Shown here in pieces: positions 17,183 to 26,303 of a stretch of DNA of 45,315 nt (positions are counted from its first letter, which is position 1; each line of letters starts with the position of its first letter). The position numbers and the translations under genes are program-made. The notes under the pieces were generated by a model that searched no databases, had not been told where the DNA came from, and saw nothing but the letters and a program-made list of their open reading frames with translations. Origin of the DNA: Candidatus Parachristensenella avicola (lineage in GTDB: Bacteria; Bacillota; Clostridia; Christensenellales; UMGS416); NCBI GenBank assembly GCA_904420205.1, contig CAJFUN010000040.1, positions 1 through 45,315 of the forward strand. Direction: 5' to 3'.

Positions 17183-18244
17183 ATGGCAAGACGCAAGGCA
17201 AGATGCGTGCGGGTGGGCAACCTGACCCTGGGCGGTCAGGAGCCCATCTATATTCAATCGATGACCAACACCGACACTCGCGACGTAGCGGCGACCGTAG
17301 CGCAGATTCTGGAACTGGAGGCGGCAGGCTGCGAGATTGTGCGCTGTTCGGTGTATGATGAAGCCTGTGCCAAGGCCATAGGGTCGATTAAGGCGGCTAT
17401 CCATATCCCGTTGGTGGCGGATATTCACTTCAATGCCGCCCTGGCGGTCGCCGCGGTAGAAAACGGCGTGGACAAGCTGCGCATTAACCCCGGCAACATC
17501 GGCTCACGGGTTCGGGTGGAGCGGGTGGCCCATGCCGCACGGGCCCACGGTGTACCGATCCGGATAGGCGTCAATTCCGGCTCCCTGTCCCGGGAAATGC
17601 TGGAACGATATGGAGGCCCTACGGCTGAGGCCCTGGCTCAAAGCGCCTTGGAGGAGGTGGCCGTGTTGGAGTCGGTGGGCTTTGAGGACATTGTGGTGGC
17701 TGTCAAGTCCACCGACGTGAGACAGACGGTGGAAGCAAACCGGATTTTGGCGGCCGCCTGCGATTATCCCATCCACCTGGGCGTGACCGAATCGGGTACG
17801 GTCGGCTATGGCAGCATCAAATCGGCGGTGGGGATCGGCACGCTTTTGATGGAAGGCATCGGCGACACCGTGCGGGTATCGCTTTCCGGCAGCCCTGTAC
17901 CCGAGATCCCGGCAGCCCAGCAGATTCTGCAGGCCTGCGGGCTTAGGTCTTTCCGGCCGGAGATCATCTCGTGCCCCACCTGCGGCCGCTGCGGAATCGA
18001 CGTGGAAGCCATGGCCGGCGAGGTGGCCCGGCGGGTGCGCCATGTGACCCGCCCGCTCAAGATTGCCGTCATGGGCTGCGTGGTCAACGGCCCCGGCGAA
18101 GCGCGGGAGGCGGATTTTGGCCTGGCCGGCGGCAAGGAGTATGGTATGGTCTTTTCCCGGGGCAAGCCCCCGCGCAAGGTGGCCCGTGACCGGCTGCTGG
18201 AGGAGCTGATCTACGAGCTTGAACAAGCCGGTGTGATCGGATAG
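17183..18244 (+). CDS. ispG: 4-hydroxy-3-methylbut-2-enyl diphosphate synthase
   Basis: IspG reduces MEcPP to HMBPP with a [4Fe-4S] cluster, the penultimate MEP-pathway step. The 353-residue protein starts with the conserved VRVGNLTLGGQEPIYIQSMT and has the TIM-barrel segment DKLRINPGNIG. The cluster cysteines are in SCPTCGRCG and GCVVNGPGEA, with the partner Glu in the latter. I chose the ATG at 17183 (SD TGGAGG inside the rseP end) rather than the in-frame ATG at 17153. A terminator follows. Confidence 0.97.
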   Translation: MARRKARCVRVGNLTLGGQEPIYIQSMTNTDTRDVAATVAQILELEAAGCEIVRCSVYDEACAKAIGSIKAAIHIPLVADIHFNAALAVAAVENGVDKLRINPGNIGSRVRVERVAHAARAHGVPIRIGVNSGSLSREMLERYGGPTAEALAQSALEEVAVLESVGFEDIVVAVKSTDVRQTVEANRILAAACDYPIHLGVTESGTVGYGSIKSAVGIGTLLMEGIGDTVRVSLSGSPVPEIPAAQQILQACGLRSFRPEIISCPTCGRCGIDVEAMAGEVARRVRHVTRPLKIAVMGCVVNGPGEAREADFGLAGGKEYGMVFSRGKPPRKVARDRLLEELIYELEQAGVIG

Positions 18245-18259
18245 GTGCGAAAGACGAGA

Positions 18260-18289
18260 GGCTGGGACAATGTTTGTCCCGGCCTTTTT
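18260..18289 (+). terminator. Intrinsic terminator after ispG
   Basis: GGCTGGGACA (18260-18269) pairs with TGTCCCGGCC (18275-18284), followed by TTTTT. It ends the pyrH-ispG cluster. Confidence 0.92.
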
Positions 18290-18422
18290 CTATGGAAAAA
18301 GTGCATAAAACAGGCAAAAAAGCGCATTCGAGAAAAAGATAAATCGTCATATGCCTCCATCCAGCCCGGCGCATTTCGGCTGTATGATAGAAGAAACAAA
18401 CGGCATGGAGGAGGTGTGTATC

Positions 18423-20134
18423 ATGCGAAGAAAGCGCACATGGGTGGCGGCCTGGTGGATTGCGGCATGCCTGTGCCTTTGCGCCGGAGGATGCAAGCGG
18501 GCAGGCGATCCGCTGGGGGAAGCAGATGGCGGGCAACTGGAAAGGCGGACGGACAGCTGGCAGCACAGCACATCGCCGGTTAGCCTGACCATCAATCATG
18601 GCGTAGTCATGCGGCAGGGGCAGCTCATGGCCTGGGGAGACGACGATGTATCGCGTCAGATCATGGATCTGACCGGAGTGAAGCTGGTCAGCACGGCGGA
18701 ATACCAGCCGCTGGATGAGCTGGCGGCTACTTACTGCCCGGACTTTTGGGAAAGCCTGGAGCCAATGGAGAAGCTGAACAACGCATATACCGACGGGCAT
18801 GTGTATACGCTGCGGAAGGGCTATCGCAGCGACGCGGCCTATGATGACCCCAGGATCCCGGTGGCGCCGCCCTACCTTATGAGCCTGAGGCAGGATGTGC
18901 TGGAGCGGGCTGGGGAAACCGTGCCCGATTCTGTGGAGGAGCTGGAGGCGTTGCTGTATCGGATCAAGGGACGCAGCCAGGAGCTAGGCATCCGCATACC
19001 GCTTCGGCTGGCGGATGTGTCCGAGTCGCCGGTGCCGGCCTGGATGGGCATCTGGCAGACCATTTACTGGGACGAGACGGCGGGCCGGGTGCGTACGCCC
19101 TGGCGGCAGCAGGAATGGACGGACTATTTAAGCATGATGCGGCGATGGGTGCAGGATGGCATTGTAACGCTGCCGGAAAAGCCGCTGCCCTGGCGAGCGG
19201 AGCAGATGGATCAGATCGCCGATCCCGAGGATCCGGAAAAGACGACGTACCGGATTGCTTCCTACGAATACTACGACGCCACCGGCGGGGAATGGTTCGC
19301 CACGGCGGAAAGCGAGCTGCTGTACCGCGACAGTAGCAATATCTACACGCTGCGAGAGGGGGCGGAACAGCACGATACCCCGCTGCCTTACCGGCTGGTG
19401 GAAAGACCTCTGGCCTATCAGGGCGAGGTGCGCTATCGGGCGGCCGACCTGTCCATCGGTGAATCCGTCACAGGGTGGAAGAACGGCGGGCTGTTCATCA
19501 GCAAGGCCTGCACGCAGCCGGACCGGGCGATCCTCTTTTTCCAGTTCCTAAAAAGCCAGCAAGGCGCCAAGCTGACGCACTGGGGCGTGGAGGGGAAGCA
19601 TTACACCGTCCAGGAGGACGGCACGCTGCTCTATGAGACCCAATACCGCAATCCGGAAGATTACGTCAGCGACCAAGCCTCCCTATCCTCCCCATCCAGG
19701 AGAAGACGGGTATCGAGCTGTGGAACTATCTGGATGACGGCTGGGTCAGCGGCATGATGGATGCCTCGCCGCAGCTATACCACAGCAATTCGGACCTCAT
19801 CGCTTTGCGGGAAATGAAGATTCGTGCGGGGGTGGAGCATAAGCAATACGCAGCGAAAAACCGGAACCCAGCCCTGCACTTTGCGCTGCCGGACGCCAAT
19901 ACGCCGGCCTTGCAGGAGCAATATGGCGCCATGGAAGAGGCGTGGCATCGGGCGGCGCGGGAGATGGTGGAGGCGCCCAGCGAGGAGGCTATGCTGCTTC
20001 GATGGAACCAGTTGATGGATGAGCTGAGCGTACAAGGCATTGACGAGCTGGAGGCCCAGATGACGGAGCGCTATTTGGAAGTCCTGCCCCGGTATCAGCA
20101 GGCCGGATACCGGACGGACCTTCAAGCGCCCTAA
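18423..20134 (+). pseudogene. Extracellular solute-binding lipoprotein, frameshifted
   Basis: The N-terminal frame (18423-19757, 444 residues) begins with MRRKRTWVAAWW, a hydrophobic stretch and a lipobox ending at Cys24, and continues as a family-1 type sugar or oligosaccharide-binding lipoprotein (ALLYRIKGRSQEL, GGLFISKACTQPDRAILFF). Around 19655-19690 the sense moves to the frame one base earlier, where PILPIQEKTGIELWNYLDDG and the helical C-terminus run to 20134. The first frame ends in a non-homologous Arg/Ser tail. The change matches loss of one base in a C/T-rich run. It could be a real mutation or an assembly error. No permease or ATPase gene is adjacent, so it would be an orphan receptor. 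GGAGGAGG lies upstream of the ATG. Confidence 0.75.
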
Positions 20135-20150
20135 AAGGCCGGTATATCCC

Positions 20151-20187
20151 AAAATCGGATGAAGCCATCGGCTTCATCCGATTTTTT
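20151..20187. terminator. Bidirectional intrinsic terminator
   Basis: AAAATCGGATGAAGC (20151-20165) pairs with GCTTCATCCGATTTT (20171-20185). A T run follows on the plus strand, and TTTT also follows on the minus strand. It lies between convergent genes. Confidence 0.9.
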
Positions 20188-20231
20188 ATGATATGCTTTG
20201 GGCGGCTGAGGCGTGGATGGACGGCCGCCTT

Positions 20232-21233
20232 TTATAGGACCGCGGTGAGCCAACGGTCGAAATCCAGCTGGAGAAAGGCGCGTATCTCCCCGGCGACGGT
20301 GGGGGAGAGCGTCGAAACGCGCCGGGGGCCGCGGGCGGTCAGCACCAGGGGGTCGATATAGCGCTTCTTAGCGGGAATGTTGACGCAATAGCATCCTTGG
20401 GGCCGCTCGTCATGACGGCAGAGCCCATGGAGGTTTCGGTAAGCGCGCCAGGCTGTCCGGGTCTGGGGATCCCCCTCCAGCTTTCCGATTACAGCCTGTT
20501 CGGTGGTATAAAGATCGCCGGGCAGCAGGACGCCGCTGGCCAGGGCCTGCCGAAGCAGGTCGGCCAGCGCCTGCATGGCAAAGCGGTCTTCATCGGACAC
20601 GTACCAGTAGCCGTTGGCCAGAGCCCGGCGCGTGAAGGCTTCAGCCGTTTCCAGCTGGGAGAAGGCCGGCTCAGGCTGCCCGTCCTCGCCGGTTGCCAAG
20701 CGCAGGTCCCCATACAGTGCGGCGATTTCTTCAAGAGGCGCACCTTGCACCAGATAGGCATTGCCCAGCGTGTACTCCAACCGGTCGGCCGACAGCCGGG
20801 GCGCAGCGTTGTCAGCCACCGGATAGCGGTGGTAATCGGATACCTGGGCGGTACGCAGGCCCAGACCGGAGAGGATGCGCCGGATGGGGGCGGAAGACGC
20901 GATGATGTCGGCGGTGTGGGCCTCGGTGGATTCCTGGGCCAGGTAATCCCCCTGCAAAAAGTCGATTACATGGGCAAAGGCTGGGGAGGCGATATCATGG
21001 AGCAGGCCGGCTACAGCCTGGGCAGGATCATGGGTGAAGCGCCAGACAATACGGCCTACGCCCAAGGAGTGCGTGAGCCGGGTATAGGGCGCAAGGTTGC
21101 GGTAGGCGGCAAAGCAGGTGTATTCACATCCGCAGTGCATACCGACGCCGCCCAGCCGCCGCAAAGGGGGCGTCGCAGCCAGTTCGGATAGAAAGTCCGG
21201 GCATTCCGCTGAAAATAGATCGATATAATCCAT
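20232..21233 (-). CDS. HD-domain phosphohydrolase
   Basis: A 333-residue soluble protein with an HD metal site: His near residue 54 in YTRLTHSLGVG, the HD pair in AGLLHDIASPAFAH (about 78-79), and a later Asp in LSADRLEY. The arrangement resembles dNTPase/SAMHD1-like and other HD hydrolases, which act on nucleotides or signalling molecules; the substrate cannot be read from sequence. A C-terminal segment has several cysteines (GLCRHDERPQGCYC). It is transcribed away from polC. The ATG has GGAGCC close upstream, and its own promoter lies 28 bases before the start. Confidence 0.85.
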   Translation of the reverse strand: MDYIDLFSAECPDFLSELAATPPLRRLGGVGMHCGCEYTCFAAYRNLAPYTRLTHSLGVGRIVWRFTHDPAQAVAGLLHDIASPAFAHVIDFLQGDYLAQESTEAHTADIIASSAPIRRILSGLGLRTAQVSDYHRYPVADNAAPRLSADRLEYTLGNAYLVQGAPLEEIAALYGDLRLATGEDGQPEPAFSQLETAEAFTRRALANGYWYVSDEDRFAMQALADLLRQALASGVLLPGDLYTTEQAVIGKLEGDPQTRTAWRAYRNLHGLCRHDERPQGCYCVNIPAKKRYIDPLVLTARGPRRVSTLSPTVAGEIRAFLQLDFDRWLTAVL

Positions 21234-21260
21234 TATAGGCTCCTTTGCGCATTTGGGCCT

Positions 21261-21289
21261 ATTATAGGCTCCGGGAACTGGAAAGGCAA
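21261..21289 (-). promoter_or_regulatory. Promoter for the HD-domain gene
   Basis: On the minus strand TTGCCT (21289-21284), a 17-base spacer and TATAAT (21266-21261). Confidence 0.75.
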
Positions 21290-21324
21290 GCGGAGAAGAT
21301 TGTATTTTGGCTCGATGTCAAGAC

Positions 21325-21353
21325 TTGAAACGCCCCCTGGGCTGTGATATGGT
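21325..21353 (+). promoter_or_regulatory. polC: Promoter for polC
   Basis: TTGAAA (21325-21330), a 17-base spacer and TATGGT (21348-21353), 30 bases before the polC ATG. Confidence 0.65.
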
Positions 21354-21383
21354 AGTCAGCAGAAAGCAAGGAGGCGCGCAGGC

Positions 21384-24300
21384 ATGTCGGAGCAGATGAT
21401 GACCCTTTTGCAGCACATGGACAGCTATATCGGCTACCGGGATCCCCTAGGGAAAACCGGCAGCTGCTGGCTGAAAAAGGTAAAAATCAACCCCGTACGC
21501 CAGCTGTGGATGATGCAGGTGATGTCGCTTGCGCCGCTGGATCAGGAGCAGACCGAGTGCCTGCGCCGCTCGCTCTGCGAAAGTTACGAGCAGCAGGAGA
21601 TCCTGCTGGAGGTGATTCAGCCTACGACACTGCAGGAAGCGGCGTCCTGCTGGCCCCTGTGGGTGGAGGCGCTGGAGACGGAGTTTCACCCTGCCGATCC
21701 CCAGGTGGGCGAGATGGAGGCGCTGATGAACGCCCGGATTCATCATAAAGGCGATAGCCTTGTTATTTCGGTAGGAGAGATGACCAACATCCGCCATCAT
21801 GATCAGCTGGGCGCATTGCTGGCCCGTAGGCTGTCCGAAGCCCTTGGCCGCACGATCCAGGTGATGTTTGACATGCCGCTGGTGCTGCCTGCGTCTCAAC
21901 CGGAAAAAAACGCGCAGCCGGAGAAACCGGCGCCGGCCCGGCGTCCACGGGCATCCAAGGCCCCTGTGCGCGAGGAGGGGGATCTGATCTATGGCCGCAC
22001 CATACGGGACGAGCCCATCCCCATGGGCGAGGTGGGTGAGGAATCGGGCCGTATAGCGGTGGAGGGCGTGGTGTTCAAGCGGGAAAGCCGCCAGCTGAAG
22101 AGCGGTAAATACCTTTTTACCTTTGCGCTGACCGACTACACGGGCTCTATCTCCAGCAAACTTTTCCTGGAGGAAAAGGATTTGGAGAGCGTGACCGGCA
22201 AAATCAAGGAAGGGCAGTGGCTGCGGGTGGGCGGCGACTGCCAATACGACAGCTATGCCCACGAGGTCGTGCTACGGGCCACGGGAATCCGGCCCATCTC
22301 CCCGGTGGAGCGGATGGATAACGCCCAGGAGAAACGGGTGGAGCTGCACCTGCATACGCAGATGTCCTCCATGGACGGCCTGACGCCCATCAAGGAGGTG
22401 GTGCAGCGCGCGGCCAAGTGGGGACATCCTGCCCTGGCCATTACCGATCACGGCGTGGTGCAGGCCTTCCCAGATGCCTATGAGGCGGCCCATAAGGCGG
22501 GCATCAAGCTGATTTTGGGTATGGAGGCCTACATGGTAGCCGATCGGGCCGGTGTGATCCGCGGCCCCGGCGAAGGCGACTTCCATCAGAGCTTCGTGGT
22601 ATTCGACATTGAAACGACGGGGCTAGATAAATTTAAATGCGGCATTACCGAGATTGGCGCGGTGCGCGTCCAGGACGGCAAGATTCTGGACACCTTTGAG
22701 AGCTTTGTCAACCCCGGCATGCCCATCCCTTCGGAGGTGGTGCATCTGACGGGCATCACCGACGCCATGGTGGCCGACGCGCCGGAGGCTGCTCAAGTGC
22801 TGCAGGATTTTGCCGCTTTCTGTGGGGATAGCGTGCTGGTGGCCCATAACGCGGCCTTTGATATTGGGTTCATTCGTTATTACGGCCATATGTACGGCCT
22901 GAATTTCGCCAATCCGGTGCTGGATACCCTGGCCCTTTCCCGGAGCTTGTATCCCCATGTGCGCAGCCATAAGCTGAACGATATTGCCAAGCGATTGAAC
23001 GTGACCATGATCCGGCATCACCGGGCCAGCGACGATGCGGCAACCTGCGCCGGTATCCTGGATAAACTGCTGGCTGAGCTGGCGGGCAAGGGCGTAGATC
23101 GCCTGGAGCTTGTCAATCAGAAGGTGCTGGAGATGAACCCGCAGGCCGGGGAAAGCTTTCATACCGTGGTGCTGGTAAAAAACCATACAGGCCTGCGTAA
23201 CCTGTATGAACTTGTCAGCGAGGCCCATCTGCACCACCTCTATCGCGGCAAGCCCCGCATTCCCAAGCACATGCTGGCTGAAAAGCGGGAAGGGTTAATC
23301 ATTGGCAGCGCCTGTGAGGCAGGAGAGCTCTTCCGCGCCGTGCTACGGGGCGACGAACCCGATGAACTAGAACGGATCGCCTCCTTTTACGACTACTTGG
23401 AGATTCAGCCCATAGGCAACAACGCCTTTTTAATCCGGGAAGGCGAGGTAGCTGACGAAGAGGGCCTGCGCAATCTGAACCGCCAGATCCTGCAGCTGGG
23501 AAAGCGCATGGGAAAGCCGGTGGTAGGCACCGGCGACGTGCACTTTCTGAATCCCCAGGATGAATATTACCGGCGGATCCTGATGCATGGACAGAAGTTC
23601 TCCGACGCTGATTTCCAGGCGCCGCTTTACTTCCGCACCACCCAGGAAATGCTGGATGAATTTGATTACTTGGACAGCGACGACCAGTATAAGGTGGTGA
23701 TCGGCGATCCACAGGCCATCGCCGCGCAGGTGGAGGAGGTGGCCCCGCTTCCCCCGTATAAGCTCTATGCGCCCACCATCGAGGGCGCTCAGGACGAGGT
23801 GGTCAGCATGAGCTACAACACGGCCAAGGCTCGCTATGGCGATCCGCTGCCGGAGATTGTGGAGAAGCGGTTGGAAAAGGAGCTGGCCTCCATTACCGGC
23901 TATGGATTTTCCGTGCTGTACCTGATCGCCTCACGTCTGGTAACCAAGTCCATGTCCGACGGCTACCTGGTCGGCAGCCGGGGTTCGGTGGGGTCTTCGC
24001 TGGTGGCGACCATGACAGGCATCACCGAGATCAATGCCCTGCCGCCCCACTACCGCTGCCCCCAATGCCAATATTCCAATTTCGACGTGGATACCGCCCA
24101 ATATCCCACAGGGCCTGACCTGCCCGACGCTGACTGCCCCCGCTGCGGCCACAAGCTTGTCAAAGATGGCTATGATATCCCCTTTGAGGTGTTCCTGGGC
24201 TTTAAGGGCGACAAGGTGCCGGATATTGATTTGAATTTTGGCGGTGAATACCAGTCGCGGGCCCATGCCTATACAGAGGTGCTGTTGGGCAAAGGCAACG

Positions 24301-25649
24301 TGTTTCGAGCGGGCACCATCGGCACCATCGCCGAGAAAACGGCTTACGGCTATGTAAAAAATTACCTGGCTGAACACAACAAAGTGGTGCCCCGGGCCGA
24401 GGAAGACCGGCTGACGGCAGGATGCACCGGCGTGAAGCGCACCACCGGGCAGCACCCCGGCGGGATCATCGTGGTGCCGGACGATATGAGCATCTACGAT
24501 TTCTCTCCTATCCAGTATCCGGCGGACGACGCTGAGGGCGGGACGATTACCACGCACTTTGATTTTAACTCGCTGCATGACCGCTTGGTTAAGCTGGATA
24601 TTCTGGGCCATGACGATCCCACCATGCTGCGTATGCTGCAGGATCTGACGGGGATTGATCCCAAGACGCGGCCCCTGGACGATCCAGGCGTGCTGAGCCT
24701 TTTCCAAAGCCCCAAGGCGCTGGGCGTTACGCCGGAGCAGATCGGCTCCAATACCGGCACGCTGGGCATTCCCGAGTTCGGCACGGCCTTTGTGCGGCAG
24801 ATGCTGGAGGATACGCATCCCACCACGGTCAGCGAGCTGATCCGTATTGCCGGCCTTTCCCATGGCACCGACGTGTGGCTGAACAACGCCCAGGAGAAGG
24901 TACGCGAAGGCGTAACCACGCTGAAGGAATGTATCGCCACCCGCGACGATATTATGCTAGCCTTGATCCGATATGGCGTGGAGTCGAAGATGGCCTTTGA
25001 CACCATGGAAAGCGTGCGAAAGGGCAAAGGGCTAAAGCCGGAAATGGAAGCGGCCATGGCGGAGCACAACGTGCCGGAGTGGTTTGTCGATTCCTGCAAG
25101 AAGATTAAATATATGTTCCCCAAGGGCCATGCGGCGGCTTACGTCATGATGAGCCTGCGGGTAGCCTGGTATAAGGTATACCAGCCCAAGGCCTACTACA
25201 CGGCCTATTATACGGTGCGCGCCGATGAATTCGACGCATCGATCATGTGCGGTTCCCTGGAGGCGGTGCAGGAACAGATCAACCGCATTCAGCAGATGGG
25301 CAAAGAGGCCAGCGCCAAGGACGCCAACGTGATGATCATTCTGGAACTTGTCCGGGAAATGCTCTGCCGTGGTATCGTCTTTGACCCCATTGACCTGTAT
25401 GAATCGGACGCCACCCGCTTTTTAATGACCGATACGGGGATACGCCCGCCGCTGAACGCCATTCCAGGGCTGGGTTCCAACGCGGCCCAGGCCATCGTGC
25501 AAGCGCGGGAGGAAGGGCGGTTCTTATCTATTGAGGATTTGAAAAAGCGGGGCAAGGTTTCCTCTTCGGTGCTGGAGAGCATGAAACAGTTTCGGATCCT
25601 GGACGGTATGACCCAGACCAATCAGATTTCCCTCTTTGACAATTTGTAG
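21384..25649 (+). CDS. polC: DNA polymerase III, PolC-type alpha subunit
   Basis: PolC is the main replicase of low-GC Gram-positives, with built-in proofreading. The 1421-residue protein shows the PolC domain order: N-terminal domain, OB fold (about 225-310), PHP domain (ELHLHTQMSS near 319), an inserted DEDDh 3'-5' exonuclease (VVFDIETTGL near 405, up to about 575), the second PHP part, the polymerase palm and fingers, a CxxC...CxxC zinc ribbon (YRCPQCQ and CPRCG, about 890-925) and the catalytic VPDIDLNF near 945. The C-terminus ends in a helix-hairpin region and the clamp-binding-like QISLFDNL. The start has AAGGAGG upstream. No truncation is seen. Confidence 0.98.
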   Translation: MSEQMMTLLQHMDSYIGYRDPLGKTGSCWLKKVKINPVRQLWMMQVMSLAPLDQEQTECLRRSLCESYEQQEILLEVIQPTTLQEAASCWPLWVEALETEFHPADPQVGEMEALMNARIHHKGDSLVISVGEMTNIRHHDQLGALLARRLSEALGRTIQVMFDMPLVLPASQPEKNAQPEKPAPARRPRASKAPVREEGDLIYGRTIRDEPIPMGEVGEESGRIAVEGVVFKRESRQLKSGKYLFTFALTDYTGSISSKLFLEEKDLESVTGKIKEGQWLRVGGDCQYDSYAHEVVLRATGIRPISPVERMDNAQEKRVELHLHTQMSSMDGLTPIKEVVQRAAKWGHPALAITDHGVVQAFPDAYEAAHKAGIKLILGMEAYMVADRAGVIRGPGEGDFHQSFVVFDIETTGLDKFKCGITEIGAVRVQDGKILDTFESFVNPGMPIPSEVVHLTGITDAMVADAPEAAQVLQDFAAFCGDSVLVAHNAAFDIGFIRYYGHMYGLNFANPVLDTLALSRSLYPHVRSHKLNDIAKRLNVTMIRHHRASDDAATCAGILDKLLAELAGKGVDRLELVNQKVLEMNPQAGESFHTVVLVKNHTGLRNLYELVSEAHLHHLYRGKPRIPKHMLAEKREGLIIGSACEAGELFRAVLRGDEPDELERIASFYDYLEIQPIGNNAFLIREGEVADEEGLRNLNRQILQLGKRMGKPVVGTGDVHFLNPQDEYYRRILMHGQKFSDADFQAPLYFRTTQEMLDEFDYLDSDDQYKVVIGDPQAIAAQVEEVAPLPPYKLYAPTIEGAQDEVVSMSYNTAKARYGDPLPEIVEKRLEKELASITGYGFSVLYLIASRLVTKSMSDGYLVGSRGSVGSSLVATMTGITEINALPPHYRCPQCQYSNFDVDTAQYPTGPDLPDADCPRCGHKLVKDGYDIPFEVFLGFKGDKVPDIDLNFGGEYQSRAHAYTEVLLGKGNVFRAGTIGTIAEKTAYGYVKNYLAEHNKVVPRAEEDRLTAGCTGVKRTTGQHPGGIIVVPDDMSIYDFSPIQYPADDAEGGTITTHFDFNSLHDRLVKLDILGHDDPTMLRMLQDLTGIDPKTRPLDDPGVLSLFQSPKALGVTPEQIGSNTGTLGIPEFGTAFVRQMLEDTHPTTVSELIRIAGLSHGTDVWLNNAQEKVREGVTTLKECIATRDDIMLALIRYGVESKMAFDTMESVRKGKGLKPEMEAAMAEHNVPEWFVDSCKKIKYMFPKGHAAAYVMMSLRVAWYKVYQPKAYYTAYYTVRADEFDASIMCGSLEAVQEQINRIQQMGKEASAKDANVMIILELVREMLCRGIVFDPIDLYESDATRFLMTDTGIRPPLNAIPGLGSNAAQAIVQAREEGRFLSIEDLKKRGKVSSSVLESMKQFRILDGMTQTNQISLFDNL

Positions 25650-25692
25650 GATAAAAGAGCCGGCGAAAGCGGAAAATAGCCGCTGGAAACGC

Positions 25693-25721
25693 TTGAAATC
25701 GTTCGTAGCAGGTGGTATAAT
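25693..25721 (+). promoter_or_regulatory. rimP: Promoter for the rimP-nusA-infB operon
   Basis: TTGAAA (25693-25698), a 17-base spacer and a perfect TATAAT (25716-25721). Confidence 0.85.
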
Positions 25722-25743
25722 TTGATAAACACATCAGATGAAG

Positions 25744-25766
25744 GAGTGGGTTTCCCACTCTTTCCT
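25744..25766 (+). other. Hairpin in the rimP leader
   Basis: GAGTGGG and CCCACTC form a perfect 7-base stem with a TTT loop, followed by TTTCC. It could be a weak attenuator or a regulatory leader element ahead of the nusA operon. Confidence 0.6.
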
Positions 25767-25827
25767 GTTGTATACCGTTAAACGGACATAAAGACGGCAT
25801 AAAAATAGCCGCTGCGGGAGGAAGCCA

Positions 25828-26292
25828 TTGGCACAGAACCAAGTGGTACAGGCCGCATGGCAGATTGCAGAGCCCGCCCTTCAGGCGATGGGCTTTGAAC
25901 TTGTCGATGTGGAATTTGTAAAAGACGGACAGGCATGGAACCTGAACGTGTATATTGATAAGCCCGGCGGGGTGGACCTGGACGATTGCGAAGCGGCCAG
26001 CCGCGCATTGGATCCGCTCTTTGACGCCGATCCTCGGATCGCTGGACGGCACGACTACCTTTCGGTTTCCTCTCCGGGGTTGGACCGGCCGCTGAAGACG
26101 GACCGGGATTTCACCCGCGCCCTCAATGCGGAGATCGAGGTGCGGCTTTTTGCGCCGGTGGATAAGCAAAAGCGCTTTACCGGCGTGCTGGAGGCCTTTG
26201 ATGAAGAAAAAATTCAACTGGCTGCGGGGAAGCAAAGCCGGTTGATTGAACGAAAAAATATTGCGCTCGCTCGCTATGTGGTGCATTTTTAG
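25828..26292 (+). CDS. rimP: Ribosome maturation factor RimP
   Basis: RimP helps assemble the 30S subunit. The 154-residue protein has the N-terminal alpha/beta domain (MGFELVDVEFVKDGQAWNLNVYIDKPGGVDLDDCEAASR), the VSSPGLDRPLKT motif and a C-terminal SH3-like barrel. The start appears to be TTG (25828), preceded by GGGAGGAAG at good distance; no in-frame ATG lies before the conserved region. It is the first gene of the rimP-nusA-rnpM-ylxQ-infB operon. Confidence 0.94.
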   Translation: MAQNQVVQAAWQIAEPALQAMGFELVDVEFVKDGQAWNLNVYIDKPGGVDLDDCEAASRALDPLFDADPRIAGRHDYLSVSSPGLDRPLKTDRDFTRALNAEIEVRLFAPVDKQKRFTGVLEAFDEEKIQLAAGKQSRLIERKNIALARYVVHF

Positions 26293-26303
26293 AAGGAGAT
26301 ACC

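Noticed and set aside
19640..19700. Programmed -1 frameshift in the solute-binding protein
   Set aside because: No X-XXY-YYZ slippery sequence is in the right register and no strong downstream structure was found. A base loss is simpler.
24040..24160. Zinc ribbon in PolC as a domain insertion
   Set aside because: The same CxxC...CxxC module is normal in PolC-type polymerases of Firmicutes.
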